Shown here: in pieces, positions 34,501 through 46,570 of the stretch | Numbering within the stretch: position 1 is the stretch's first letter | Layout: each line of letters begins with the position of its first letter | From: Polytrichum commune | Taxonomy: Eukaryota > Streptophyta > Polytrichopsida > Polytrichales > Polytrichaceae | Assembly (NCBI GenBank): GCA_950295325.1 | Contig: OX485805.1 | Span: 9,982,501-10,046,500, forward strand | DNA length: 64,000 nucleotides | Reading direction: 5' to 3' | Notes under the pieces: generated by a model | What the model was told of the DNA's origin: nothing | Database searches by the model: none | Seen by the model: the letters and a program-made list of their open reading frames with translations, nothing else | Made by a program: the position numbers and the translations under genes

Positions 34501-37500
34501 CATGATGTGGTGTAGAGGCAAAATCCATTTCTTTGTAGAGGAGAGAATTCATACATATTGAAAAATAAATTGGAATTAGAATTCCTCGGACTCTATATGT
34601 AAATTTTAGAGATTGAGAGCTTATGGTCTGTACTAATGCTAGATAATACAAATGTTAAATGATAATACTCATTTAAATGTAGAAAAATGGATTTCATCAA
34701 CATGAAAAAAAATAAAAATTTGAAATCAAAGTTCATTTGCAATTTGTATGAAGTTTAAGAGATCAAGAGCTTGAAGTCTGCACTAATATTGCACAACACT
34801 AGTGTTGAATGACAAAGCTCATTTAGATGTAAAGGAGAAAATTTCATCAATATTATAAATAAATTTATATTCTAGAAACCGACATTTAAGTATAATTGGA
34901 CAAACCACTTGTCCAAAAATAATAAGAGATGTGTACTTGTAGGGATAAAAATATCAAACTCCAACAACAAAACCAATATTAACACAACAACTGCAACTTC
35001 AAATGTTTGTATTTCATGTTCACCCACTACAATATTTATGTACTAGTTCCATGATCTAATGTATGCCATATTGGTGGTTGGATTTTGTCCTAAATCCAAA
35101 TATACTTAAATCCTAATTTAGTGCCTTGTGTGAGTCAATAAAAATATTTGAAACTAAAATTCATTGGCACCTAACTCCTAATGTGGTTCAAACAAAAAGA
35201 AAAACAACAACCTAATCCATGAGGACCTTTATGTGGACCAAAAAGAAAATGTTTGAAACTAAAAATTTGATGCCAAATCAAATCTCAAGTGGTTCAAAGA
35301 AATGATAAAACTCCCTAGCTAACAACCACGGGGGCACTTGAGGGACCCACATACAAATCATAAAACATGAGCTCTTGAGCTCAACTGTATTACTTTATAG
35401 TACTACAATTGAGCTCCTAAGCTCACAAGGTTGCCTCCGTCCTTGGGACCTTTATGTGAGCCAAGCAGCAAATATTTGAAAGTAATAACCAATGAAAACC
35501 TAACTCTTGAATGGTCCAAACCATTTAAAAAGTCCTTCGAATTATAGCTAATTGGGGGGGGGGGGAAATTGAGGTGTTCGAAACAAATAATATTATTTGT
35601 TCCTTGTGACATGTGGAAAGTACAGAGACTCGGAATAGTTCAATGTCTTTGTTAATGGGCATCGCATCCATTAGATTACTTTGTGGACAACTCATCGTTT
35701 CATTCATCCTTTTGGCCACATCCTCTTGTTTTATGAAGCTTGTAGCACCCACCAAAGCAGTGTCAACATGGGCTATGTCTTGCCTCCCATTCCAAATGAC
35801 ATTTTTTGGGAGCGTCATTTGAAGGTGATTATGGAGGGTACGTATGATGAGGTTATTGCTTAGTTGTCAGAGCTTTGTCTTGTGAACATTGACTGGAGCC
35901 GGGTGACTAGGAATCACCAAGTGTGGCTTGCCTGGTTTTAGGCGACGCGAGCCAACCAACACTATGCAACGTATGTTGTTGTTTTTTATTTGCAGGTTTT
36001 GGGGGAGAGTCTGGAGTTGAACCCCAACCATGACTAGGAAATGCAAGACTTGGAATATTACAAATATTTTGCCCAATGGGTGGAGAATCAGTTGGGGATG
36101 TGGTTGTTTAAAATTCTCTCAAGGTTGTTGCTGCTATGGCATAGCCTCTTCAAGTCTTCATCCGTGACTGGAGCTTACGGTTTTGGAGTTTACTAAGGGA
36201 ATAACGTTTTGGACCTTAGGGTCAGAGATGCTCAATATAGGCCTATTTTATTCTTGCAGACATTTGGTAATCTGGTGAAGTTGTTGGTTGTTTTCAAGTG
36301 CACTATGTGTGAACATTATGTGCCATGCCCTTGGGCTTCAAGAATGTGCATGTTGTATACATTCGTCATTGTTGTTTGTTGTTGTTCATTTCAGGCATGT
36401 TGTTTGTTGTTGGACATCATTGTGGGGATGTCCTATGTGAAATAGAATTGGGGCCAACATCAAACCATAATTCACTTGAACCCAAACCATGTATCTCAAC
36501 TCCAAATAACATCATTTGGGCAGCCAAAACATTTCTTAGAGCAACACATAAAGTATATTGGCAACTACCTCTACAACACGGTTATAGGGTTTGGTGTAGC
36601 CTTTAAAATAGTCCCCCCCCCAAAAAAGAAAATGTTGGTAATAGGGGCCTACTCATGCTCATGCTTGTGTTCATGATCTAATTTTTCTTGGTTTGTGAGA
36701 AGTTTGACAAGGACGACCATTTCATTGGGCCCACTAGTAATCGTCCCCCACAATCTTTCCATGTTGAAATGGATTGTCAAGAAGGTTATATGCTCATTTT
36801 AAGTCTTGAAGATGAAACATATGCTATTCAGTTTGGGTTGCAAAAGCTTTGTCTCAACCAAAATTTTGTAATTTCTAGCCTTCATTTCCAACAAATCCAG
36901 GTGGAGTACCACCGACCAACAAACACGGAATGAAGATGTGATTCATTATTACACATGATGGGATACTAATCATACTTTTTGTTGGAGGGTGGATTTTATG
37001 CATGATCCAAGTTGGATAGACATAAATTCCATATTTATAGCATGGAAATCATGAAAGAATCATAGTGGGTCATTAACCATCCCTTAAACATACATAACAT
37101 ATGTGAAAAACAACCTTGCTTGCCTTACAAGTGAAACAAGCCAATGAGAATTAGGTATAAATTAAGTTGTTTGGTTGTCAACAACCACCAATAATATCCA
37201 ACATTTTTGTGCTCGATCCAATATGATATTAGCAAATTTATCATTATAGTAGACCACTAGAAAGCCTACGTGCATTGTGGATTTAATACAAATGAGCTAG
37301 ACTTTGGATTACTTACAAATCCTATTATGTTTGGGTTTGGATGAATATCCATATATAATATCCAATAAATATAATGTTTAGTTTACAGTTATGTTTAAGA
37401 TGAAATTCCTTTGTTGGAATCAATATGCATTTAATAGAACACTATATTCGGTAATTGGAGATTTTTTGTTGATTATGAGACTATATAAGGATGCGCATTT

Positions 37501-37776
37501 CAAAATTGGACCAGTAATGACGACTAAAAATCCCATATGTATAATGGTATGCTACTATTATTATACATAAAGGCATGGAAGTGAACAAAAATATGAGGCA
37601 TACATGAAAATAGTTGCGTATGAAATGACAACTCGTTATGACTGGAAGGGAAGGTGCGAAGAATGAATGGAAGTTGAATGAATTAATTGGGATTGAAATA
37701 CAATTATAATGGAAATACCATCAATGTCTTGAGTAACTTGGAATAGCATACTAGAAAGTAAGCACTTAAATATGTT
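31567..37776. other. Intergenic; possible decayed coding region at 35600-36950
   Basis: Mostly AT-rich with no recognised gene. Between 35600 and 36950 the plus strand has a succession of overlapping open frames in different phases (for example 35681-35863 and 36209-36445) that read like diverged coding sequence, with runs of G (35547-35559) and C (36611-36620). I cannot assign a family; a broken gene or transposon remnant is possible. Confidence 0.4.
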
Positions 37777-38430
37777 CTATGTGGTACTTTTGGGCCACCC
37801 CCTTTCGAGGGAGCCTAAAAGTATCACACAAGCCCTTCGGTGAAGGTGGCCTGCATTTGCAGGCGCCCAAGCCGAACCCGGATGATAGGTGTATAACGTG
37901 AGTAGTTAGATTTTTAAGGGAGATTAAATATGCGTCGTAGTACCTCCGGAGGTTAGGCCTTAGTTTTTTACTAGTGTGGCTTTAAACTCCACTAACCAAT
38001 TTCATATCTAGTTCTAACCTTAACCTACAACCTATTCTACGCGCAGACGCACCAGCCTTGAAACCAAGGCAATCCTAATTTGCGAATTGGGATGGTTCTG
38101 ATACACCCAACCGGGTGTGACTCATACCACCCTAATTCAACGAACGGAATAACGACAATTTGATGGACCATTCAATTCTTCCTATTTCTTTATTTAGTTC
38201 TATTTAGTTTTCTAAGCGGGGGAACTTGGCCTAAGTCCCACCCTTCATACAAATTCCTTCTTAATTACTTACTTTTGTTTGCACGTCCTAACTTACTACA
38301 TTAACATATTAGGCATCACCCCTTACCTCGGGTCTCTTGCCAACAAGGGTTTACGATTTATTTGGTATGTTTTGATTGTTAAATGTGTTTACACTGGATA
38401 GACCACGAAATGCAACTCAATGGGACCAGG
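37777..38430 (+). repeat. Dispersed repeat R1, third copy
   Basis: Same order of motifs as the copy at 11177-11975. It starts TATGTGGTACTTTTGGGCCA and ends at GGACCAGG, where it joins the truncated gypsy LTR. Confidence 0.78.
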
Positions 38431-39287
38431 GTGAGGGCCCCGGGCGTTGGGAACGCCTCCCACCCACGAAGACTAGGAGGCACAAGGGTAAGGCCGTGAG
38501 TTATGCGTAGCTCATGGCGTGATGATTCTAGAATGCTCAAGATCACCTCAATCGGAGGTGTGAGCTAGGAGTTATGGCCATTTGAGTGGGGCGCTGTCCC
38601 GGGACAGCGCCCTGGTACAGCAGTGCCTGGGAGTGATTCCCGGGACTGCCAAGGTTCAAACAGGCATAACTTCCTCAATACCTGCCCGAATGGGGCAAGT
38701 GAGGAGTCCATTGGCATCTACGTGAAGCGTAAATGAGGATGGAGTGGTTGGTTGTTGGAATCAGACACCATACAAGGAAGTTATGATGGTCTGAAGCTGA
38801 TGGGGGCTTCTAGGCCAAGCGGCTAAGGGAAAATGTCCACTTGGCCCCAACTCTTGGTAGAGAGACAAGAGGTTGGTTGGCGGTGGGGTAGGGGCTCCGT
38901 GTAGAGTCCTAGAGGCTTATATGGGTGAGGTGGTGTGGCCTCACCCACCCGAGGCCGAACGGCACGGCCTCCATGGGCATTGGCCCATTGTGAGGCCATA
39001 GTTGCCTAGTATGGTTCGGGTTGTTGTAGTGTTGCCCCGGCAACGCGATGATCAACATAGGATTGGACTTCCATGGATGGAAGTCCACATTGGGGAAATG
39101 GGTTACCGATTAAGGGGTGAGTCCCGAAAGCAAAGTAGGAGGGTTGGTTCCCTCCTATGAACTATTGGTCCGGGGTAAGAGGAGCTATCCATTAGCATGG
39201 CGGAATGCTAAGGGTTAGCCACTCGTAACCTTTGCTAGAATTCAAAATAACCAAGATGGTCAAGGGGGGCTAGCAAGGGTTGCGACA
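38431..39287 (+). mobile_element. 5'-truncated LTR of forward gypsy copy (family A)
   Basis: Matches the family A LTR from about its position 120 (GAGGGCCCCGGGCG) to its end GGGTTGCGACA. The first ~120 bp are missing at the junction with repeat R1. After the LTR the primer site is also missing: the sequence jumps to GGGCTCCCGCAAACC, which in the reverse copy lies about 220 bp further inside. Confidence 0.85.
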
Positions 39288-39689
39288 GGGCTCCCGCAAA
39301 CCTCGAAAAGTATTCGGGGGCTAGAATACCGAATGCATCCGAAAGCTTGGACGGTGGTAATGTTGGATTGAAATTCCAATCCAAATTGCTTAGAATGTGG
39401 TGAAGTTGGAATGGGTGCAAATGCGGCACTCAAGGCTTTTAGGCCTATGTCTGCGATTTAACCACCATAATGAATGGCACAACTAAGATTGACTAGTTGG
39501 CTAAGAAACACATCGTTTTAGATGGGGTTTCAAAAGCGGGTGGTGAATACCATGTTCAACTTCCCAAAGCTTCTTGAGGACGTATCGGGAATCTTTAAGA
39601 TTTGAAGAACATTGAAGCCGATGGTCCCGAAAAGAAGTTGGGCGGCGCATCACCACAAAGTGGGTTTTAGCCGATATTGGTCCCAAAGA

Positions 39690-40060
39690 ATTGGGCGAAA
39701 GTAGTTTGGCCCATTATACCAAGGCAAAACTTACTCGTGCCGCGGACGGAATGTTGGGAGGTGAGTTGATCCTACCAAGGCAATTCATGTTCGTGCCGCG
39801 GACAAAGTGTGAAAGGTGGCTTTGTGCTACCAAGGCAAATCATGTTTGTTCCGTGGACAAACTATTAAAAATTGGTTTTGTGGCACCAAACCAATTTGTC
39901 CCGCGGAGGGAATGTTTAAAGTTGAGTTTGCGGACCAAGCCAAACCAAGTTGCCGAGGACGGAATGTTGGTCGATGGCTTTGTGGCCAAGGCTAGTAGCC
40001 TTAAGTTGAGGCCAAGTATTTTATACCTTAAGACTCAAATGAATGGGACAAACGTCTAAT
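39690..40060 (+). pseudogene. Gag-like region with ~60-bp tandem repeats
   Basis: A 122-codon frame made of imperfect repeats around ACCAAGGCAAATCATG and CCGCGGAC. At protein level these read as repeated CxxDxML and GFVA-like motifs. The homologous stretch is in the reverse copy at 56673-57022. It is assigned to the gag side only by position. Confidence 0.5.
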
Positions 40061-40120
40061 GGGTTGACAAAGAGACAAGCCATGCCTTCTTGAGCCCAAA
40101 ACTCACAAGGGAGTTGGGGC

Positions 40121-40606
40121 TTGCCGATTGATAGAGCGGGCAAACCCACCAAGGTGCGGTTTGGAAAGGGCGAACCGCATGAGACAAAGGAGGCCGCGAT
40201 GTATGTAACCTTTCAATGTGGGACATTGGATTTTTGTCAAAATTTCACTCCATGTGAAATAGATGAAATGCATGTCATTGTGAAGGCCGCCTTCTTTGAA
40301 ACTCACATGATAGATGTGAGGTGCAAGCCGGTGTGCTTGCGGTGCATTATGATGTGTCATAATGGCAAAGAATTAAAGTTCAAATTAACAATGACTCCTA
40401 TGGTAGGAGGACCTAAGTTCAATTTGGTCTTAATGGACCGAATAAAAAAAAAAAACATAATGGTCGTGGTTCAATTGGAGCAACTCCAAGGAACGTATGG
40501 GGAGGCTAGGAAAGATGGGCCTCCCCCAAACAACATTGGTGTGATGTTGGTGAAATACAAGGATGTATTCACCAATGTGTTGCCCAAAAAAAATTACCGC
40601 CAATAA
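40121..40606 (+). pseudogene. Protease-like segment of gypsy polyprotein
   Basis: A 161-codon frame including FQCGTLDFCQNFTPCEIDEM and GPKFNLVLMD. By position between gag and reverse transcriptase it would be the aspartic protease or linker. The D-T/S-G catalytic triplet is not clearly present. The reverse copy has the same frame at 56222-56611. Confidence 0.5.
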
Positions 40607-40736
40607 GTGAAAAATAACTTTGCTCAACGAGAGATTGAGCTCTTGAGGTATGTGGTGATAAATGAAGTTGGTGGACGAACATGAAGAATGTCAAGGCAAT
40701 CCAAAAGGAGAATTGGCCCTTGATTCAAAAGGGCTT

Positions 40737-41900
40737 AGGTCATTTGTTGGCCTAGCCAATTAGTACCACAACTTCATTCGAGAGTTTTCTAAGGTTGCTA
40801 GGACCTTATTCAACTTATTGAGGAAAATGGCTATCCCAAGAGTGGGATGAGCCTTGTCACCAAGCCTTTGGGGAGCTCAAAAACAAGTTCTCTTCGCCGC
40901 CCGTGCTTAAGTTCGCGGACTTTGACAAACCTTTTGAGGTGCATACGGGGGCGAGTGACTTTAGCATTGGCGGATGTTGAGGCAAAATGGATGGCCATTG
41001 CATATAAGAGCATGAATCTCGATGGTTGTCCGACCTTGTCCAACTTATGCAAGAAATGGCTATCCCAAAAGTGGGATGAGCTTTGCCACCAAGTCTTTAA
41101 GGAGCTTAAGACCAAGTTTTCTTCGCCGCCCGTGCTCAAGTTTGCAAAATTTGACAAACCTTTTGAGGTGCATACGGGGGCGAGTAACTTTACCATTGGC
41201 GGATGTTGATCCAAGATGGATGCCCATTGCATATGGGAGCATTAAGCTTAAAGGTTGTCAAACCTTGTGCGACTTGTGAAAGAAATGGCTATCCCAAGAG
41301 TGGGATGAGCCTTGCCACCAAGTCTTTGAGAAGCTTAAGAGCAAGTTCTCTTCGCCGCCCGTGCTCAAGTTCGCGGAGTTTGACAAACCTTTTGAGGTGC
41401 ATACGGGGGCGAATGACTTTACCATTGGCGGATGTTGAGGCAAGATGAATGGCCATGGCATATGAGAGCATGAAGCTCGATGGTTGTCCCACCTTGTGCG
41501 ACTTGTGGAAGAAATGGCTATCCCAAGAGTGGGATGATGTTCGTCACGAGTCTTTGGGGAGCTTAACACCAAGTTCTCTTCGCCGCCCGTGCTCAAGTTC
41601 GCGGAGCTTGACAAACCTTTCGAGGTGCATACGGGGGTGAGTGCCTTTGCCAATGGTGGATTATGTGTAAGATGGATGGCCATTGCATATGGGAGCATAA
41701 AGCTCGATGGTTGTCAAAGAAGACAACCAACTCATGACAAAGAACTTCTTTGCCGTAGTGCATTGCTTGAAGATGTGGCGACATTATATGGGGTCGTACA
41801 AAGCAAAGGTCTACATGGACAATGTGTCCTAAAAGTATTTTGACATACAAGCGTAAGTGAACGCCAAGTCATTGCGGTGGCATGATAGTTTGGCGCTTAT
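40737..41900 (+). pseudogene. Reverse transcriptase tail and RNase H with four tandem units
   Basis: Starts with a segment like LRSFVGLAN and FIREFSKVA, the usual end of reverse transcriptase. Then come WxxC..AF..LK and KPFEVHTGASDF, the connection to RNase H. The block beginning GGCTATCCCA occurs four times, at 40829, 41058, 41287 and 41515, period about 229 bp. The palm with the YxDD motif is missing between 40606 and 40737. Stops and shifts are frequent. Confidence 0.75.
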
Positions 41901-42105
41901 GAAGGTGGATTTGATCCACAAACCGGACCGTGGAAATGTGGTGCCGGAGGCGCGAAGTAGACCGGAAGAGTTCCAAGCAATGAGAACCATCCAAACCTTG
42001 TGGCTAATGTGTGCCGGCAAAGGAAACTTGTGATGCAAGATACGGGAGGGGTAAATTAACTACCCCAAAGCACAAAAGCTTTTAGGTGAGCTTCGCAAGA
42101 GCAAG

Positions 42106-43078
42106 GTGCTCAAAGAGGTTAAGTTGGTGGACGGATTGTTCAAGTGCAAACAAAGTCGGGTATATGTGCCACAAGGCAAGTTGAGGCTATCGGTTTTGAA
42201 GGAGGAATATGATAGTCCTATTGCCGGCCATAGAGGAGAAAGAAAAAGCCGCCATAGAATGGTGTCAAAGAGGTACCATTGGCGGTGCATAAAGGAAGAT
42301 ATAGCCCACTTTGTGAAGGCTTGAATCAAAGTGCCAAGTGAACCGAACCTCTTACCAAAAGCAAGGCGGCTTCTTGCAACCGTTGCCTATCCCGTTGGCG
42401 CCATGGCATGGTATGTGCATGGACTTGATCACAAGTTTGCCGGAGTCACATGGGTATGATGCCATCTTGTTGATGGTAGAGCGGTTTGCCAAGTGGGCAC
42501 ACATGGTGCCGATTGTGGGAACCGCCACCGCGTTGGAGACCGCATAGCCTTTTCTCAAAGGATGGTTGAGGCACCACGGGTTGCCAAGAGTGATTGTGTG
42601 GGATCAAGATCCAAAGTTCACAAGTGCATTTTCAATGCATTTCTCTAAGGAGGTCGGAATGAAACTAAGGTTTAGCACGACCTTGCATTCCCAAATGAAT
42701 GGGAAATCGGAGCGTGTGAATGGAGTCTTGAAGCAATACTTGAGGAACTTGGTGGGGGCGGACCAAGGAGATTGGGCGGACTATGTGGGTCGAGCGGAGT
42801 GTAATTGCAATGTAGCCACGCACTTGGCTACCAAGGGGTGGTCTTTGGTGGTGGCTTATGGAGTGGATGCGCTCCAACCTATTAACCTAGCTCTCGAGGG
42901 GGCACATTCAACACTAGAGTTCAACCAAGATGGTGAGGATTTGGCCAAGGATGGTGAACAAGTCTTGGAGATGACCAAGTTGTTGGTGGAGAAAGCCCGA
43001 AGGTGCTACGGAGTGCAAGTCAATGCCGGAAGACGCGAAGTGGAGAATGAGGTGGGCCAAAAGGTACGGTGTTGTTGA
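42106..43078 (+). pseudogene. Gypsy integrase, broken
   Basis: The zinc-binding region around AGHRGERKSRH and a core with WDQDPKFTSAF and HSQMNGKSERVN are recognisable Ty3/gypsy integrase signatures. The frame is interrupted near 42322 by a TGA where a zinc cysteine would be expected, and again at 42546. The C-terminal part runs to 43078. Confidence 0.8.
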
Positions 43079-43371
43079 ATGTGAACAACTTCACTTAGCC
43101 GAAAGGCCTCACTCCAAAGTTCATGTCCAAAATTGGAGCTCCGTTTCCCATTGTGGAACAAGTGGTCAAGGACATATATAAGTTGGAATTACCGCCGGAG
43201 ATCAAAGTGCATCCGACATTTCATGTCTCATTACGAAAGTCATTTTAGGACGACACCTTGTGGCCCGATCACAAGCAAGTGATTAGGCCACCTCCCGACC
43301 TTGTGGACGTCATTTGGAACATGAGGTAAGAGGGCATCCTCAAGTGTAGGAAGCCCAAGTGAAAAGGAAAG

Positions 43372-43530
43372 AAAAAGTACAAAGGAATACTTGGTGAAAT
43401 GGTGAGGATACCACGAGAAAGAAGCCGTTTGGGTAGCGGCAAGGGACATGATGAACGACAAGGAATTCGTGAAGCACTTTGAAGAAATTAAGGCTAGACA
43501 TTCCAATAAAAAGAAGCGTATGCATTGATG
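43372..43530 (+). pseudogene. C-terminal chromodomain of the gypsy integrase
   Basis: The frame reads EYLVKW, then a TGA, then GYHEKEAVWVAARDM: the chromodomain signature that steers chromoviruses to chromatin. The equivalent region is present at 53200-53370 and 63180-63340 on the minus strand. Confidence 0.7.
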
Positions 43531-44342
43531 AGGACATCAATCTCCTTTAGTGGGGGAGAGACTCTAGTAGCAAACATAGCTTCGAGGTTAATTGCTCCAC
43601 AACATGCACTTGTTCTTTGGCTTGGGGGAATAAAGTCCAAACTTTAGTGGTGCAAAGAGAAAAGTATGAGATGAGGTCCTAGTCTTGTACTTGTGTTTGG
43701 TTAATGGAAGAGGGGGAATAGATATGCCAAACTAGGTTGGGTAAGCCGAGTAATTGGGGGCCATGGCTTGGAGGGGCCTTGGATAAAACCAAGAAACTTC
43801 TTAGTTGTGGGCTTGTCCGGGCGGGGGCAAGGTGATGGCGCGTGCTCATAAAAGTGCTACCCGCGAGCTAACGAGAGTTGGCGCATGGGAGTCATGAACC
43901 CATGTCTCGAAAGAGCAAAGTGGGAACCGAGTCGGGCGGGACTTGGCATCACCCCCGTGCGATCGAGGCGTGGCTTAACAATGGAAAGCCATCTCGGAGT
44001 TGCAACCGAGACAACTTAGTGGAAGCGTTGAGGTCTCGCCTAGATGTGTCATGTTAGGCTAGTGGAGCCTAACGGGGGAGGCCCCAAAGGAGGGGCAACC
44101 CAAGTGAGTCCCAAAGTAGGTGGGTCTAGTATAGGTTAGGTCCTTGGAGAAGAGATCCAAGGTCGCTAATGGACCACCTAGGAACGACACCTTTGGGACT
44201 ATGCCAAATTTGAAGATGCATTGTGGGGGTCGCGCCCTAAGGTAAACACAATGCCGCACCATAGAGGATGGCAACTTGAGAATTGGTGTGCCGACTACGA
44301 GTATAGTCGATGAGGGCATCGACTCCGTTTGGTGGGGGTGAG

Positions 44343-45315
44343 TGTCGCGCACCTCTCCATGAGGAGTGCCCGAAACACCATGGGCACAAGGGGGACCCCG
44401 GAGTGACACCCGGGACTTGTGGCGCCGTTGGTGAGAGGGCCCAAGTGATCCTAGTGTGGGTGAGGGCCCCGGGCGTGGGGAACGCCTCCCGCCCACGGAG
44501 ACTAGGAGGCACAAGGGTAAGGCCATGAGCTATGCGTAGCTCATGGCGTGATGATTTTAGAATGCTCAAGATCACCTCAATCGGAGGTGTGAGCTAGGAG
44601 TTATGGCCATTTGAGTGGGGCGCTGTCCCGGGACAGCGCCCTGGTACAGCAGTGCCTGGGAGTGATTCCCGGGACTGCCAAGGTTCAAACAGGCATAACT
44701 TCCTCAATACCTGCCCGAATGGGGCAAGTGAGGAGTCCATTGGCATCTACGTGAAGCGTAAATGAGGATGGAGTGGTTGGTTGTTGGAATCAGACACCAT
44801 ACAAGGAAGTTATGATGGTCTGAAGCTGATGGGGGCTTCTAGGCCAAGCGGCTAAGGGAAAGTGTCCACTTGGCCCCAACTCTTGGTAGAGAGACAAGAG
44901 GTTGGTTGACGGTGGGGTAGGGGCCCCGCGTAGAGTCCTAGAGGCTTATATGGGTGAGGTGGTGTGGCCTCACCCACCCGAGGCCGAACGGCACGGCCTC
45001 CATGGGCATTGGCCCATTGTGAGGCCATAGTTGCCTAGTATGGTTCGGGTTGTTGTAGTGTTGCTCAGGCAACGCGATGATCAACATAGGATTGGACTTC
45101 CATGGATGGAAGTCCACATTGGGGAAATGGGTTACCGATTAAGGGGTGAGTCCCGAAAGCAAAGTAGGAGGGTTGGTTCCCTCCTATGAACTATTGGTCC
45201 GGGGTAAGAGGAGCTATCCATTAGTATGGCGGAATGCGAAGGGTTAGCGACTCGTAACCTTTGCTAGAATTGAAAATTGGCAAGATTATTAAGGGACCTA
45301 GCAAGGGTTGTGACA
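44343..45315 (+). mobile_element. 3' LTR of forward gypsy copy (family A)
   Basis: Begins TGTCGCGCACCTCTCC directly after the polypurine tract and ends GGGTTGTGACA (one change from GCGACA). Length 973 bp. It abuts the methyltransferase-like gene; the coding frame continues immediately to the right, so the LTR end has replaced that gene's upstream region. Confidence 0.88.
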
Positions 45316-46340
45316 CACCCACGGCGAAGAGGTGTTGGGTGCACCCGAAGATTGTCTTCCAAAAGCCCAAATCCTTCGTTCCTTCATGCTACACCATGAA
45401 GGAATGGACGGATAACAGGAAAAAGAAGACGACTATCGTGCAGGAGCTGCATAAACTAGTGCCAGAGAGGAATATTGTCGTGGACGGCGAGGTCCATGAG
45501 GCTAACTGGAGAGCATTCAAAGCTGAATATAAGTTCACCAGTGCCTCCATGGCGGCTCTAATAAGGGAAGCGGGGGACGACTTCTTGCGGGCCAAGATGG
45601 TGAAGGGTGGGAAGAACCGGGCGCTTCCGGATCACACAGCGCGTGCGTTCTCGAACTTCATCAAGGAGAAGAAGATTGTCCAGTTTGAAGGGGAAGCGTA
45701 CTTCAACCTTGTCACCGCCGACCCGTTGAAAATTCAGGGCTAGCCAGGTCAAGACGCCAGAATGGCGATAAGGACGAAAGCAAGGGACCGCTTTCCTTTT
45801 GGGATGATTGATTTCAGGAATATTCCTGGAAGCTCATTTGAGGGCACGATGAGCACCCTCTTCTATGACCCCTTCCTATCTAAGTTCGTCGATTATGCAA
45901 GCCCTAAGTTCAGGGAGGTAGATATCTGGCTTTGGATAGTCGAGGATAGGAGGGTGGAGCAGGTGTACGAGCTTGTCCGGAAACTGCAGCCGGAGTATGC
46001 AGTCTCCAAGTCTCACTACATCGCCGCACCGGCGGAGGGAGCTTACACGACGTTGAGGGACAAGAAGACCAAGTTCGTCAACGTCTTGTGTTTGTACTTC
46101 GTGTACAAAGCGGAGTTGCTGAAGGTGCCGAACCACCCTATATCCCGGATGGACAAACTCTTCCAAGTTCCAGAAGGGTTGGGTGTCAACAAGTGCCTCT
46201 ACGACGAGGCTAAATACGTGAACTATCCTTTAGATGAGCTGCGGATGGAATTTTACGTGAGAATGATGAGGACGCTGACGAGGAGAGGGGATTGCATCTT
46301 CAACGTCTTCGGAGGCTCTAAACCTATCTATGCTGCCATG
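45316..46340 (+). CDS. Exon 1 (partial) of methyltransferase-like/FCP1-like gene
   Basis: GC-rich coding sequence in one frame from the LTR edge to donor ATG/GTAAGC at 46341. An in-frame TAG at 45741-45743 divides it. The last part, PLDELRMEFYVRMM, then GDCIFNVFGGSKPIYAAM, resembles the SAM-binding motif I of beta-class N4/N6 DNA methyltransferases (family pattern GDxVLDPFxGSGTT). The matching DPPY catalytic motif is not seen; FGMIDFRNIPG is in about the right place. Enzyme activity is therefore doubtful. The true start lies left of the LTR insertion and is lost. Confidence 0.6.
45741..45743 (+). other. In-frame TAG stop in exon 1
   Basis: The frame is open for about 425 bp before and 600 bp after the TAG, with similar composition and codon use. 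No splice pair around it would remove it. It is either a disabling mutation or a sequencing error. Confidence 0.7.
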
Positions 46341-46368
46341 GTAAGCGATTTTCTATAACTCATGCGCA

Positions 46369-46570
46369 GTTTGGGTCGATCGACCCAAACTAGGCTCTGT
46401 GTTGGTTTGGGTCGATCGACCCAAACTAGGCTCTTTGTTGGTTTGGGTCGATCGACCCAAACTAGTCTCTTTGTTGGTTTGGGTCGATCGACCCAAACTA
46501 GGCTCTGTGTTGGTTTGGGTCGATCGACCCAAACTAGGCTCTTTGTTGGTTTGGGTCGATCGACCCAAAC
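46369..46570. repeat. Six-unit array of a second 22-base palindrome, in intron 1
   Basis: Palindrome arms GTTTGGGTCG and CGACCCAAAC around centre AT, starting at 46369, 46405, 46441, 46477, 46513 and 46549: exact 36-bp period. The 14-bp spacer is TAGGCTCTTTGTTG or GTGTTG variants. It is within the intron between donor 46341 and acceptor 46640. Confidence 0.95.

Larger units (their letters stand above)
39288..44342 (+). mobile_element. Internal region of forward Ty3/gypsy chromovirus copy
   Basis: Order is gag-like repeats (39690-40060), protease-like region (40121-40606), reverse transcriptase connection/RNase H (40737-41900), integrase (42106-43078), chromodomain (about 43380-43530) and an 0.8-kb non-coding 3' part. 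A polypurine tract GGTGGGGGTGAG lies immediately before the 3' LTR at 44343. The frame is broken by many stops and shifts, and the catalytic part of reverse transcriptase is absent. It cannot encode its own replication. Confidence 0.87.

Noticed and set aside
45261-45315. ATG at 45261 as start of the methyltransferase-like protein
   Set aside because: This ATG is inside the gypsy 3' LTR; the coding frame is only coincidentally open into the LTR.
46369-46570. Regular 22-base repeats with 14-base spacers, resembling a CRISPR array
   Set aside because: Spacers are nearly identical, the repeat is fully palindromic, the array is in an intron of a plant gene and no cas genes exist.
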